DNA of 63,535 bases, from positions 1 through 63,535 of the forward strand of contig NZ_VNKO01000018.1 of NCBI RefSeq assembly GCF_008033445.1, in the 5' to 3' direction. The notes beneath the pieces were generated by a model that saw only the letters and a program-made list of their open reading frames with translations, was not told the DNA's origin and did no database searches. Source of the DNA: Vulcaniibacterium gelatinicum. GTDB lineage: Bacteria; Pseudomonadota; Gammaproteobacteria; Xanthomonadales; Xanthomonadaceae. Both the position numbers and the translations under genes were made by a program. Shown one piece after another: positions 16,633 to 25,743 of the stretch (its first letter is position 1; each line of letters starts with the position of its first letter).

Positions 16633-19515
16633 TCAGCGCCCCAGCAGGAACCGCAGCGGCACCGCGAGCCGCGCCGCCCAGGCGTTCTCGCTGTGCTCGG
16701 CGCCGGGGAAGGTGCGGGTGAGCCAGTCGCGGGCGGTGTAGCCCTTGGCGCGCAGCAGGCGGTCCACCTCGCGCTGGCGGTCGGCGTAGCTGGCGTCGAG
16801 GGTTTCGGTGCCGTGGTCGAAGTACAGGCGGTGGCGGCCGGCGGCGGGCAGGTGCTGTTCGAAGTAGCGCAGGAACGCGGCCGGGACGGGGTTGTCGGGG
16901 CTGTCGCCGACGCGGCCGGGCCAGTGCGTGGACAGCGCCGCGGCGCCGCCGAACACGTCCGGGTACTCGGCCAGCGCGTACAGCGACACCAGCGCGCCCA
17001 GGCTCGACCCCATCACGACGGTGTCCTCGCGCGCGCGGCCGACCGCGTAGCGCGCCTCGATGTGCGGCTTGAGTTCCTCGACCAGGAACTTCAGGTACGC
17101 GTCGGAACGGACCGGGCCCGAGAACAGCCGGTCCTGGCCGAAGCGGATCGCGTACAGCGCGTCCTGCTCGGCCTGCGGCAGCGATGCGAACGGCCGCTGC
17201 GGGAAGTAGTCGCGCGCGCGGTCGACGCCGCCGTTGTGGATGCCGACGATGATGAACGGGCGCGTGGCGCCGGAGGCGATCAGCGCGGCCGCGGTCTCGT
17301 CGGCGCGCCATTCCTGCCGGTTCCAGGTGGTGGCGGCGTCGAACAGCATCTGCCCGTCGTGCATGTACAGCACCGCATACGGGCCGTGCCGCGGGTAGCC
17401 GTCCGGCAGCCACACGTCCACGGTGCGGGGCGGCAGGTGGCGCGAGGGCAGGACGAAGCGCTCGATCCGGCCGGCGGCGACCTGCGGCGGCGCGGGCACG
17501 GGCGTGAAGCGGATCGCCGCGCCGCCGCCGGCGGCGAGCGCCAGGGTCAGGGTGTCGTCGGCGCCGACCTCGCGCGTCTCGCGCACGAACGCGAACGGGT
17601 TGTCGCGGTAGTGCGCGCCCTCGCCGTCGCGGTAGATCTGTGCCTGGTAGCGGCGGCCCGGGGCGAGGAAGCGCAGCGGCAGGGTCAGGGTGCGCGCGTG
17701 CTCGTCGGTGATCGCGCCCAGGAACCAGTCGTCGCTGCCGCGGGCCTGGCGCGCGATCGCGACGTAGTCGCCGACCTCGCCGGCCAGCACCCGGGTCTGC
17801 TCCCAGTCCACGGCCACGTCCTTGATGAACTGGAACGCATCCGGCCGCGCCGCGTAGTGCTCGGGCAGGTCGGCCACCATCTGGATCGGGCTGTAGATCG
17901 TCACGTAGTGCGCGAGCTGGCGCGCGAGCGTGGTCTGGAACGGCTGGCCGTGGCGGCCCTTCAGGCTCACCACGCCGGGGGTGTAGTCCATCGGCCCGGC
18001 CAGCAGGCGGGTGAACACCAGGTTGACCTCGTGCTCGGGCGGGTTGGGCGGGTTGCCCCAAGCGTTGTATTCCATGCCGCGCGCACCCTCGCGCGCGATC
18101 CAGTTGGGATAGGTGCGGCGCAGGCCGGTGTCCTTGATCGGCTCGTGGGCGTTGACCGCGATCCGGTGCCGCGCCGCCTCGCGCACCACGCGCAGGTGGT
18201 GCCGCGCCATCCACTGCCCGTCGTGCCATTCGCGCAGCACCGGCCCGCCCGGCGTGTCCTGGCGCTCGATCTGGCCGGCGTCGCAGACGTAGCCGGTCTT
18301 GATCGAGTCGATGCCGAGCCGCGCGAACAGCGCGAACGCGCGCCCCATCTGCCGCTCGTAGTGGCTGACCGCGCAGGCCGTCTCGTGGTGGCCGATCAGG
18401 TGCACGCCCCTGGCGCGCGCGTAGGCGGCGAGCGCCTCCAGGTCGTAGTCAGGCGTCGGCCGGGCGAAGTCGAAGTTCCAGCCGTTGGCGAACCAGTCGC
18501 CGTCCCAGCCGGTGTTCCAGCCCTCGACCAGCACGCCGCGGAAGCCGTGCTCGGCGGCGAAGTCGATGTAGCGCTTGACGTTGGCCGTGGTCGCGCCGTG
18601 GCGCGGGCCGGTGCCCCAGCTCTCGGTGTCCAGGTGCAGCGACCACCACACGCCGACGTACTTGTGCGGGGTGAACCAGCTCACGTCGCCGAGCGCGTTG
18701 GGCTCGTTGAGGTTGAGGATCAGGCTCGACTCGACCAGGCCGCCGGCGGTCGGGCTGACCTGGAGCGTGCGCCAGGGCGTGGCGAAGGGCGCGGTGCGGC
18801 GCACCTTCCAGCCCTGCGCGGAGGGCGCGAGCTGCGCGCGCAGGCGCCGCCCGTCCACCCGCCGCAGCCACATGCTGGCGTAGTCCACCAGCGCCGCCTC
18901 GTGCAGCGACAGGTGCAGGCCGCTGTCGGTGCGCAGGGTCAGCGGCGTGTGCGCGGTGCCGACCTCGTCGAGCCGGGTGCGGTGGTAGAGGTATTCGTAG
19001 CGGTTCCATTCCCCGGCCGGGATCCACCACGCGGTGGCCGGCTCGGCCAGGTCGAACTCGGTCAGCTCCTCGGCGATCCTCACCTCGCGCAGCGACGGCT
19101 GCGCGGGGAACTCGTAGCGGAAGCCCAGGCCGTCGTCGTAGACGCGGAACACCACGTCGAAGGCGCGGCGCGCGCGGCCGCCCTCGACCAGGCGCGCGCG
19201 CAGCTCGCGGTAGTGGTTGCGCACCAGGCGGCGTTCGCCCCAGGGCTGCTCCCAGGTCTCGTCGAAGTCGGCCGTCCGCTGCGTCTGCAGGGTCAGGTTG
19301 CGCAGGAACTGCTCGGCGTCCTGGAAGTGGAAGCCCAGGCGCGAGGTGGCGATCACCGGCCGGTCGCGGTGGAACACGCGGTAGCCGGCGCGGCCGTCGC
19401 TGATGTCCAGCTCCACCCGCAGCACGCCGCCGGGCGAGGCGACGCTGGCCACGGTCTCGGCGCGCGCGGGCAGGGCGGCCGCGCAGAGGACCAACAGCAA
19501 GCTCAGTACACGCAT
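16633..19515 (-). CDS. GH97 alpha-glucosidase fused to an esterase-D-type alpha/beta hydrolase
   Basis: A 960-residue exported protein. The start at 19515 has GAGG 6 bases upstream and gives a signal peptide (MRVLSLLLVLCAAALPARA). Residues of about 25-660 are a GH97 (SusB-like) enzyme: an N-terminal beta-sandwich (SPGGVLRVELDISDG), then the catalytic barrel with VLVEGWNTGWDGDW, DSIKTGYVCDAG, NAHEPIKDTGLRRTYPN and ARGMEYNAW, the Glu residues of the inverting subgroup. Residues of about 680-960 are a putative esterase (PF00756-like): VLYMHDGQMLFD, nucleophile elbow MGSSLGA and a terminal His in GAEHSE. It follows pullulanase by 68 bases, so the two are probably co-transcribed. The esterase may remove acyl groups from substrate; that is inference. 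Confidence 0.9.
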   Translation of the reverse strand: MRVLSLLLVLCAAALPARAETVASVASPGGVLRVELDISDGRAGYRVFHRDRPVIATSRLGFHFQDAEQFLRNLTLQTQRTADFDETWEQPWGERRLVRNHYRELRARLVEGGRARRAFDVVFRVYDDGLGFRYEFPAQPSLREVRIAEELTEFDLAEPATAWWIPAGEWNRYEYLYHRTRLDEVGTAHTPLTLRTDSGLHLSLHEAALVDYASMWLRRVDGRRLRAQLAPSAQGWKVRRTAPFATPWRTLQVSPTAGGLVESSLILNLNEPNALGDVSWFTPHKYVGVWWSLHLDTESWGTGPRHGATTANVKRYIDFAAEHGFRGVLVEGWNTGWDGDWFANGWNFDFARPTPDYDLEALAAYARARGVHLIGHHETACAVSHYERQMGRAFALFARLGIDSIKTGYVCDAGQIERQDTPGGPVLREWHDGQWMARHHLRVVREAARHRIAVNAHEPIKDTGLRRTYPNWIAREGARGMEYNAWGNPPNPPEHEVNLVFTRLLAGPMDYTPGVVSLKGRHGQPFQTTLARQLAHYVTIYSPIQMVADLPEHYAARPDAFQFIKDVAVDWEQTRVLAGEVGDYVAIARQARGSDDWFLGAITDEHARTLTLPLRFLAPGRRYQAQIYRDGEGAHYRDNPFAFVRETREVGADDTLTLALAAGGGAAIRFTPVPAPPQVAAGRIERFVLPSRHLPPRTVDVWLPDGYPRHGPYAVLYMHDGQMLFDAATTWNRQEWRADETAAALIASGATRPFIIVGIHNGGVDRARDYFPQRPFASLPQAEQDALYAIRFGQDRLFSGPVRSDAYLKFLVEELKPHIEARYAVGRAREDTVVMGSSLGALVSLYALAEYPDVFGGAAALSTHWPGRVGDSPDNPVPAAFLRYFEQHLPAAGRHRLYFDHGTETLDASYADRQREVDRLLRAKGYTARDWLTRTFPGAEHSENAWAARLAVPLRFLLGR

Positions 19516-19583
19516 CACGGACCTCATGGACACGATTGCCTGGTTCGGGTCACGCCCGCGCGGGCGGGCGCGACGAGATGGCC

Positions 19584-22307
19584 TCACTCGAGCACATACA
19601 CCACCGCCGTCCGCGCGGGCACGGTGAAACGGCCGGTACGTGCGTCGTAACGCGCCTGCGTGCGCGGCCGCGGATCGGCCGCGTCCTCGGCGCGCTGCAC
19701 CGGGTGCAGCACGTAGCGCTTGCCGGCCTGGTCCGGCAGGCGCAGCGTGCGCGCCTGCGGCGCGACGTTGACCAGCACCAGCAGCGCGCGGAAGCGCGCG
19801 CCCGGATAGCCCGCGCCGTCCAGGTGCGCGGCGATCAGCGCCGGGTCCTGGTCCGGGCCGGTGTTGTGGAAGCGCAGGCGCTGCTGCACGTCCGCGGCCG
19901 TGCGCAGGCGGAACAGGGTGGAGCTGCCGCGGATCCGCAGCAGGTCGAGGAAGGCCGCGCGCATCCACGCCACCGCGTCCGCGCCGGGCTTGAGCGCCGG
20001 ATCGGCGAGCAGCGGCCGCATCAGCGGCCAGTCCGCGCCGTTGTCCGGTGCCGGCGGCAGGCCGGCGCCGAAACCGTGCTCGGCGCCGGTGGGGTCGTAG
20101 CGGTTGAACCAGTCGCCGGAGTCGAAGCTGTTGCGGTCCAGCGACTTCGAGCGCAGCAGCTCGATGCCGGCATGGAAATAGGCCACGCCCTGGCTGAAGG
20201 CGGTGAGCGCGGCGGCCAGCAGCTGCACCCGCGCGCGCTCCGCGGGCGGAGTGTCGCGCGGCAGCTTGAAGACGTTGAGGTCGTACAGGGTCTGGTTGTC
20301 GTGGTTCTCGACGTAGTTGACCACCTCGCCCGGTTGCGCGGCGTAGCCGGCCGGCTGGCCGCGGTAGTCGAGCTGCGCGAGCGGCCGCACCACGCCGTCG
20401 GCCATCACCATGCGGTAGTCGCGCAGGGTGCCGGCCAGGCCGGCGCGCACCAGGTCGGCCGTGTGCAGCGCCTCGCGCCACGACGGCGCCTGCCGGTCGG
20501 CAAGCGGCGGCACCGCGCCGTTCACGTAGCCCTTGCGTTCGAGCAGCGCCGCGCCGCGGTCGGCCGGGCCGCCGCCACGGATCGCGTCGCGCGCGCGGTC
20601 GCTGAAGGTGGCGATGCCCGCGCCGTGCAACGACAACTGCGCGGCCTGCACGAAGCGCGCGCCGTCGGCGACCTCGCCGAAGTTCCAGCCCTCGCCGATC
20701 AGCGGCACGTGCCGGCCGGTGGCCGCGTCCACCTGCGCCTGCAGCGCCTCCATCGCCGCGCGCGGCTGGTGGCCCATCAGGTCGAAGCGGAACGAGTCCA
20801 CCCGGTACTGCGTGGCCCACAGCAGCACCGAATCACGCATCAGCCTGGCCATCATCGCGTGCTCGGTCGCGGTGTTGGCGCAGCAGGTGGAGCGCTCGAC
20901 CCGGCCCTGCGCGTCGAGGCGGTGGTAGTAGCCGGGCACGATCCGGTCCAGCACCGACGTCTCCGCCTGCCCGGAGGCGGTGGTGTGGTTGTAGACCACG
21001 TCCATGCCGACCCGCAGCCCGGCCGCGTGCAGCGCCTGCACCATCGCCCGGAACTCGCGGATCCGCACCGCGCCGTCGCGTGCGTCGCTGGCGTAGCTGC
21101 CCTCGGGGGCGTTGAAGTGGTACGGGTCGTAGCCCCAGTTGAAGCAGTCGCGCGCGGCCTGGGCCAGCACCGCGGCCTGCTGCGCCGGACTGTCGGGGGG
21201 CGCCTGCGGCACCTGCGGATCCACGCAGCCGGTTTCCGGCACGGTGGCGAAGTCGAACACCGGCAGCAGGTGCACGTCGGTGAGCCCCGCCTCGCGCAGC
21301 GCGCGCAGGTGGCGCATGCCGACCGCATCGGGGTGGGTGAAGGCGAGGTACTTGCCGCGATCGGCCGGCGGCACGCCGGCGTCGTCGCGCGAGAAGTCGC
21401 GCACGTGCAGTTCGTAGATCACCAGATCGGTCTGCGCCGCGAGCGGCGCCGGGCGCGGCGCGGCGTCCCAGCCCGGCGGCTTCAGCGCCGGGTCGTCGAG
21501 GTCGGCGATGACACTGCGCCGCGAATCCGCGCCCAGGCCGACCGAGTACGGGTCGGTGACCCGGTTGCGCACCACGCCGTGGCCGGGCACGTACACCTCG
21601 ACCAGATAGGTGTAATGGCCGCCGCGGCGGTCCTGCGGCACGCGTCCGCGCCAGATCCCGGTCACCGGGTCGCGCGCCAGCGCCAGTTGCGCGACGGCGC
21701 GGCCGTCGCCGTCGGGATACAGGCACACCGCCACCGCGCGCGCGGTCGGCGCCCACAGCGCGAACGCGGTGCCGCCGCCGCGCAGGCGCACGCCGAGGCC
21801 ATCGGCCGCCGTCGCCGCCGCGTACAGGTCGTCGAGCGCGCCCGGCAGTTGCACGTGGGTCGCATCGCGCACGCGCCCGGCCGCGTCCTCGTGCACCAGC
21901 AGCAGCTGCCCGCGCAGCAGGGCCGGCAGGCGCTCGCGCGCGGCGGCGGGAATCGCCAGGACCGGGCCGGCGCCGGCGTAGCGGAAGCGCTCGGCGAGCG
22001 CGGCCGGCACGGCCTCGTCGGCCGGCGCCAGGGTCAGCCGCCCGTCGGCGCCGCGCACCCGCGCCCCGACCGGCGCGGCGAGCCGCGCCTGCGCCGAGTG
22101 GTACAGGCGGAAGCGGTCGCCGGGCGCGACGCGCGCGCCGGGCCAGCGCAGCAGGCGCCGGTCGAGCCACAGCGCGCGGGCGTCGTCGGCCGCGTGCATG
22201 GCCGGGTGCAGGACCTCCGCGGAAGCGGGCCCGTCGCAGGCCGCCGGCCCCGCCGCGCGCGCCGGGGCGACCGCCAACGGCATCCAGGCCGCGGCGCACA
22301 GCGCCAT
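19584..22307 (-). CDS. Pullulanase-type alpha-1,6-glucosidase (GH13), exported
   Basis: Debranching enzyme of 907 residues cutting alpha-1,6 links of branched maltodextrins. It starts with a short signal-like segment ([19 protein letters not shown]). N-terminal accessory domains precede the barrel, which carries the pullulanase signature [14 protein letters not shown], then [18 protein letters not shown] (nucleophile Asp), LIGEGWNFG (acid/base Glu) and [13 protein letters not shown]. The start codon overlaps the operator-like site at 22307-22320, so a downstream Met (22283) or an unusually short leader must be considered. It is divergent from the halogenase-like gene and upstream of GH97. Confidence 0.93.
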   Translation of the reverse strand: MALCAAAWMPLAVAPARAAGPAACDGPASAEVLHPAMHAADDARALWLDRRLLRWPGARVAPGDRFRLYHSAQARLAAPVGARVRGADGRLTLAPADEAVPAALAERFRYAGAGPVLAIPAAARERLPALLRGQLLLVHEDAAGRVRDATHVQLPGALDDLYAAATAADGLGVRLRGGGTAFALWAPTARAVAVCLYPDGDGRAVAQLALARDPVTGIWRGRVPQDRRGGHYTYLVEVYVPGHGVVRNRVTDPYSVGLGADSRRSVIADLDDPALKPPGWDAAPRPAPLAAQTDLVIYELHVRDFSRDDAGVPPADRGKYLAFTHPDAVGMRHLRALREAGLTDVHLLPVFDFATVPETGCVDPQVPQAPPDSPAQQAAVLAQAARDCFNWGYDPYHFNAPEGSYASDARDGAVRIREFRAMVQALHAAGLRVGMDVVYNHTTASGQAETSVLDRIVPGYYHRLDAQGRVERSTCCANTATEHAMMARLMRDSVLLWATQYRVDSFRFDLMGHQPRAAMEALQAQVDAATGRHVPLIGEGWNFGEVADGARFVQAAQLSLHGAGIATFSDRARDAIRGGGPADRGAALLERKGYVNGAVPPLADRQAPSWREALHTADLVRAGLAGTLRDYRMVMADGVVRPLAQLDYRGQPAGYAAQPGEVVNYVENHDNQTLYDLNVFKLPRDTPPAERARVQLLAAALTAFSQGVAYFHAGIELLRSKSLDRNSFDSGDWFNRYDPTGAEHGFGAGLPPAPDNGADWPLMRPLLADPALKPGADAVAWMRAAFLDLLRIRGSSTLFRLRTAADVQQRLRFHNTGPDQDPALIAAHLDGAGYPGARFRALLVLVNVAPQARTLRLPDQAGKRYVLHPVQRAEDAADPRPRTQARYDARTGRFTVPARTAVVYVLE

Positions 22308-22320
22308 GAATACGATTCCA
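22307..22320 (-). promoter_or_regulatory. LacI-type operator overlapping the pullulanase start
   Basis: On the minus strand TGGAATCGTATTCA has the strongly conserved half CGTATTCA of the other sites and differs from the consensus mainly at the sixth base (T for A). It overlaps the proposed ATG of pullulanase and lies 112 bases before the divergent halogenase-like gene. It is the weakest of the four sites by palindromy. Confidence 0.55.
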
Positions 22321-22431
22321 GCGGCCGCATTCAGGGCCCGCCCGGGCCGGGCCCGCGGCGCGCGCTGCGCACAATGGACGCCCGCCCGCGGCCGCGGGCG
22401 CGCAGGACAGCCAGGGGAGCCAGGTTCACTC

Positions 22432-23949
22432 ATGCAACGCATCACCCGGGTCGTGATCGTCGGCGGCGGCACCGCCGGCTGGATGGTGGCGGCGGCACTG
22501 TCGAAGGTGCTCACCCGCGAGTACTCGATCACCCTGATCGAGTCGGAGGAGATCGGCACCGTCGGCGTCGGCGAGGGCACGATCCCGATGATCAAGCTCT
22601 ACAACAACGCGCTCGAGCTCGACGAGGCCGACTTCGTCCGCCGCACCAAGGGCACGTTCAAGCTCGGCATCCACTTCGTGGACTGGGCCCGCCGCGGCGC
22701 GTCGTACTTCCACGGCTTCGGCAAGATCGGCCAGGACCTCGGCCTGGTCCCGTTCCACCAGTACTGGCTGAAGATGCACCAGGCCGGCAAGGCCGGGCCG
22801 CTCGACGACTACTCGATCAACACCGCCGCCGCGCGCGAGTTCAAGTTCATGCGCGCGGTGAGCGACCGCCCGAACTCGCCGCTGGCCGACATCGCCTACG
22901 CCTACCACTTCGACGCCTTCCTGTACGCGCGCTACCTGCGCGAGTACGCCGAGGCGCGCGGGGTGCGCCGGATCGAGGGCAAGGTGGTGGACGTGGCGCT
23001 GCGCGGCGAGGACGGCTTCGTCGAGGCGGTGGTGCTGGAAGGCGGGCGCCGGATCGAGGGCCAGCTGTTCGTGGACTGCTCCGGCTTCCGCGGCCTGCTG
23101 ATCGAGCAGGCGCTCAAGACCGGCTACGTGGACTGGACCCACTGGCTGCCCTGCGACCGCGCGGTGGCGGTGCCGTGCGCCTCCGGCGACGGGCCGCTCA
23201 CCCCGTACACGCGCTCGACCGCGCGCGAGGCCGGCTGGCAGTGGCGGATCCCGCTGCAGCACCGGATCGGCAACGGCTACGTGTTCAGCAGCCGCCACCT
23301 CAGCGAGGACCAGGCCACCGCGACCCTGCTCGCCCATCTCGACGGCGAGCCGCTGGCCGAGCCGCGCGTGCTGCGCTTCGTCACCGGCAAGCGCAGGAAG
23401 ACCTGGAACCGCAACGTGGTCGCGGTGGGCCTGGCCAGCGGCTTCATGGAGCCGCTGGAGTCCACCTCGATCCACCTGATCCAGTCGGCGATCGCGCGCC
23501 TGACCGCGTTCTTCCCGCACGCCGGCTTCGACCAGGCCGACATCGACGAATTCAACGCCCACGCCGACTTCGAGGTGGACCGGATACGCGACTTCCTGAT
23601 CCTGCACTACCACGCCACCGAACGCGACGACACGCCGTTCTGGAACGAGTGCCGGACCATGTCCGTGCCCGAGTCGCTGCAGCGCAGGATGGAACTGTTC
23701 CGCAGCAACGGCCGCGTGTTCCGCGAGGCCAACGAGCTGTTCGCCGAGCCGAGCTGGGTGCAGGTGATGCACGGCCAGGGCGTGCACCCGCGCGGCTACC
23801 ACGCGCTGGTGGACCTGTATTCCGAGGAGAAGATCGCCGAATACCTGGACAACGTGCGCGGGGTGATCGCCAACTGCGTGCGGGCGATGCCGCGCCACGA
23901 GGCGTTCATCGCCCGCCACTGCGCGGCGGCGGCGCTGGCCGCGGCCTGA
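22432..23949 (+). CDS. Flavin-dependent tryptophan-halogenase-like protein
   Basis: 505-residue member of the FAD-dependent halogenase family. The FAD-binding GGGTAGWM lies near the N-terminus; VGVGEGTIP, the Lys in TFKLGIHF at the place of the catalytic lysine, the diagnostic GWQWRIP (WxWxIP), and [13 protein letters not shown] with the Glu used by true halogenases are all present. An AGGGGAG ribosome site precedes the ATG. Homologues are commonly found beside sugar TonB receptors in Xanthomonas and Caulobacter relatives, mostly with unknown substrate. A flavin reductase partner is not visible in the window. It diverges from pullulanase and may share its operator. Confidence 0.9.
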   Translation: MQRITRVVIVGGGTAGWMVAAALSKVLTREYSITLIESEEIGTVGVGEGTIPMIKLYNNALELDEADFVRRTKGTFKLGIHFVDWARRGASYFHGFGKIGQDLGLVPFHQYWLKMHQAGKAGPLDDYSINTAAAREFKFMRAVSDRPNSPLADIAYAYHFDAFLYARYLREYAEARGVRRIEGKVVDVALRGEDGFVEAVVLEGGRRIEGQLFVDCSGFRGLLIEQALKTGYVDWTHWLPCDRAVAVPCASGDGPLTPYTRSTAREAGWQWRIPLQHRIGNGYVFSSRHLSEDQATATLLAHLDGEPLAEPRVLRFVTGKRRKTWNRNVVAVGLASGFMEPLESTSIHLIQSAIARLTAFFPHAGFDQADIDEFNAHADFEVDRIRDFLILHYHATERDDTPFWNECRTMSVPESLQRRMELFRSNGRVFREANELFAEPSWVQVMHGQGVHPRGYHALVDLYSEEKIAEYLDNVRGVIANCVRAMPRHEAFIARHCAAAALAAA

Positions 23950-23956
23950 GCGCGGC

Positions 23957-25558
23957 TCACGCCGTGGCGTAGAACGCGCCATGCGCGGGCAGGTGCAGGC
24001 GGCGGCCGTCGAGCCGCCCCGGTTCGACCGCGGGCGCGGCCAGCGGCCGCGGCGCCAGGGCCGCGGGCAGGGTCCACTCGCACGGGCGCGGGGAGAGATT
24101 GAACGCGACCAGCAGCCGCTGCCCGGCGTGCTCGCGCACGAACGCCAGCACCGGCTCGGGCGCGTCGAGGAACCGGATCGCGCCCAGCACCAGCGCCGGC
24201 TGGGTCCTGCGCCAGCGCAGGAACGCGCGGGTGGCGTGCAGCACCGAGCCCGGGTCGGCCTCCTGCACCGCCACGCTGCGCGCGCGGTGCGCGTCCGGGA
24301 TCGGCAGCCACGGCCGGCCGCGGGTGAAGCCGGCGCCGTCGTCGCCGTTCCACGGCATCGGCGTGCGGCAGCCGTCGCGGCCCTTGAAGTTCGGCCAGAA
24401 CGCCTTGCCGTAGGGATCCTGCAGCGCCTCGTACGGCACCTCGGCCTCGGGCAGACCCAGCTCCTCGCCCTGGTACAGGCACACCGAGCCGCGCAGCGAG
24501 CACAGCAGCGCCACCAGCTGGCGCGCGAACGCATCGCCATGCCCGCCCCAGCGCGTGGCCGCGCGCTGCACGTCGTGGTTGGAGATCGCCCAGCACGGCC
24601 AGCCCTCGTCCATCGCCGCCTCCAGCCGCTCGACCGTGGCGCGGATGTAGCCGGCGCTGAAGTCGTCGGTGAGCAGCTCGAAGCTGTAGCCCATGTGCAG
24701 GCGGTGGCCGCGGCAGTACTCGGCCATCGTCGCCAGCGAGTCCTCCGAGGAGATCTCGCCGAGGGTGGCGATGTCCGGGTAGCGGTCGGTGAGCGCGCGC
24801 AGCTGCTCGAGGAAGCCGAGGTTCTCCGGCTGGGTGTTGTTGTACCAGTGGTACTGGTAGGCGTAGGGGTTGTCGGGGCTGAAGCCGCGCCCGACCCGCA
24901 GCTCCGGCGGCTTGGGCGGGTTGTCGCGCAGCCGGCGGTCGTGGAAGCAGAAGTTGATCGCGTCGAGGCGGAAGCCGTCCACGCCCCGCTCGAGCCAGAA
25001 GCGCACGTTGTCGAGCTGCGCCTGCCGCACCGCCTCGCAATGGAAGTTGAGGTCCGGCTGCGAGGACAGGAAGTTGTGCAGGAAGTACTGCGCGCGCCGC
25101 GGCTCCCACTTCCAGGCCACGCCGCCGAAGATCGAGAGCCAGTTGTTGGGCGGGGTGCCGTCCGGCTTCGGGTCGGCCCACACGTACCAGTCCGCCCTGG
25201 GGTTGTCGCGGCTCTCGCGGCTCTCGCGGAACCAGGGGTGCTCGACCGAGGTGTGGCTGAGCACCTGGTCGATCATCACCTTCAGCCCGCGCGCGTGCGC
25301 GCCGGCCAGCAGCCGGTCGAAGTCGGCCAGGGTGCCGAACAGCGGGTCCACGTCGCGGTAGTCGGCGATGTCGTAGCCGAAGTCGGCCATCGGCGAGCGG
25401 AAGAACGGCGACACCCAGATCGCGTCCACGCCCAGGCCGGCGATGTAGTCGAGCTTCTCGATCACGCCCGGCAGGTCGCCCACGCCGTCGCCGTCCGTGT
25501 CGAGGAAGCTGCGCGGGTAGACCTGGTAGATCACCGCGCCGCGCCACCAAGGCGTCAT
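23957..25558 (-). CDS. GH13 alpha-glucosidase (XgtA/oligo-1,6-glucosidase-like), cytoplasmic
   Basis: 533-residue exo-acting alpha-glucosidase without signal peptide, so cytoplasmic. It starts at 25558 behind AGGAG. GH13 motifs: YQVYPRSFLDTDGDGVGDL with the calcium-site Asp run, IDQVLSHTS, VDGFRLDAINF (nucleophile Asp), TLGEISSE (acid/base Glu) and ISNHDVQR. Size and sequence resemble the Xanthomonas alpha-glucosyl-transferring enzyme XgtA. It would release glucose from imported maltose or maltodextrin for Glk. It is divergent from the MFS carrier with a LacI-type operator between them, and convergent with the halogenase-like gene, 7 bases apart. Confidence 0.93.
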   Translation of the reverse strand: MTPWWRGAVIYQVYPRSFLDTDGDGVGDLPGVIEKLDYIAGLGVDAIWVSPFFRSPMADFGYDIADYRDVDPLFGTLADFDRLLAGAHARGLKVMIDQVLSHTSVEHPWFRESRESRDNPRADWYVWADPKPDGTPPNNWLSIFGGVAWKWEPRRAQYFLHNFLSSQPDLNFHCEAVRQAQLDNVRFWLERGVDGFRLDAINFCFHDRRLRDNPPKPPELRVGRGFSPDNPYAYQYHWYNNTQPENLGFLEQLRALTDRYPDIATLGEISSEDSLATMAEYCRGHRLHMGYSFELLTDDFSAGYIRATVERLEAAMDEGWPCWAISNHDVQRAATRWGGHGDAFARQLVALLCSLRGSVCLYQGEELGLPEAEVPYEALQDPYGKAFWPNFKGRDGCRTPMPWNGDDGAGFTRGRPWLPIPDAHRARSVAVQEADPGSVLHATRAFLRWRRTQPALVLGAIRFLDAPEPVLAFVREHAGQRLLVAFNLSPRPCEWTLPAALAPRPLAAPAVEPGRLDGRRLHLPAHGAFYATA

Positions 25559-25645
25559 CCGTCCCGCTCCTGCCCGTCTGTCCGAGGCCGCGACTATTCC
25601 ACGTCGCGGCCGCGCGCGCCCGTCGCGGCCGTCACGGGCGGGCGC

Positions 25646-25659
25646 TGAATACGTTTGCA
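25646..25659. promoter_or_regulatory. LacI-type operator between alpha-glucosidase and MFS carrier
   Basis: TGAATACGTTTGCA (opposite strand TGCAAACGTATTCA) lies in the 185-base divergent region, 88 bases from the alpha-glucosidase start and 85 bases from the MFS start. It is a composite of the zwf and receptor sites, matching each at 13 of 14 positions when read in the same orientation. Confidence 0.78.
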
Positions 25660-25743
25660 GCGGCGGATGCCGCGCTGCGCCATGCCTGCGCGCACGGAAT
25701 CGGCCACACTCGCGCGCCACGCTTCCTCCACCGGAACACCTGC

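Noticed and set aside
16505-18229. Long minus-strand frame across the GH97 region read as one protein
   Set aside because: Only its last 35 or so codons resemble a real protein (VOC remnant). The rest is out-of-frame shadow of the GH97-esterase gene.
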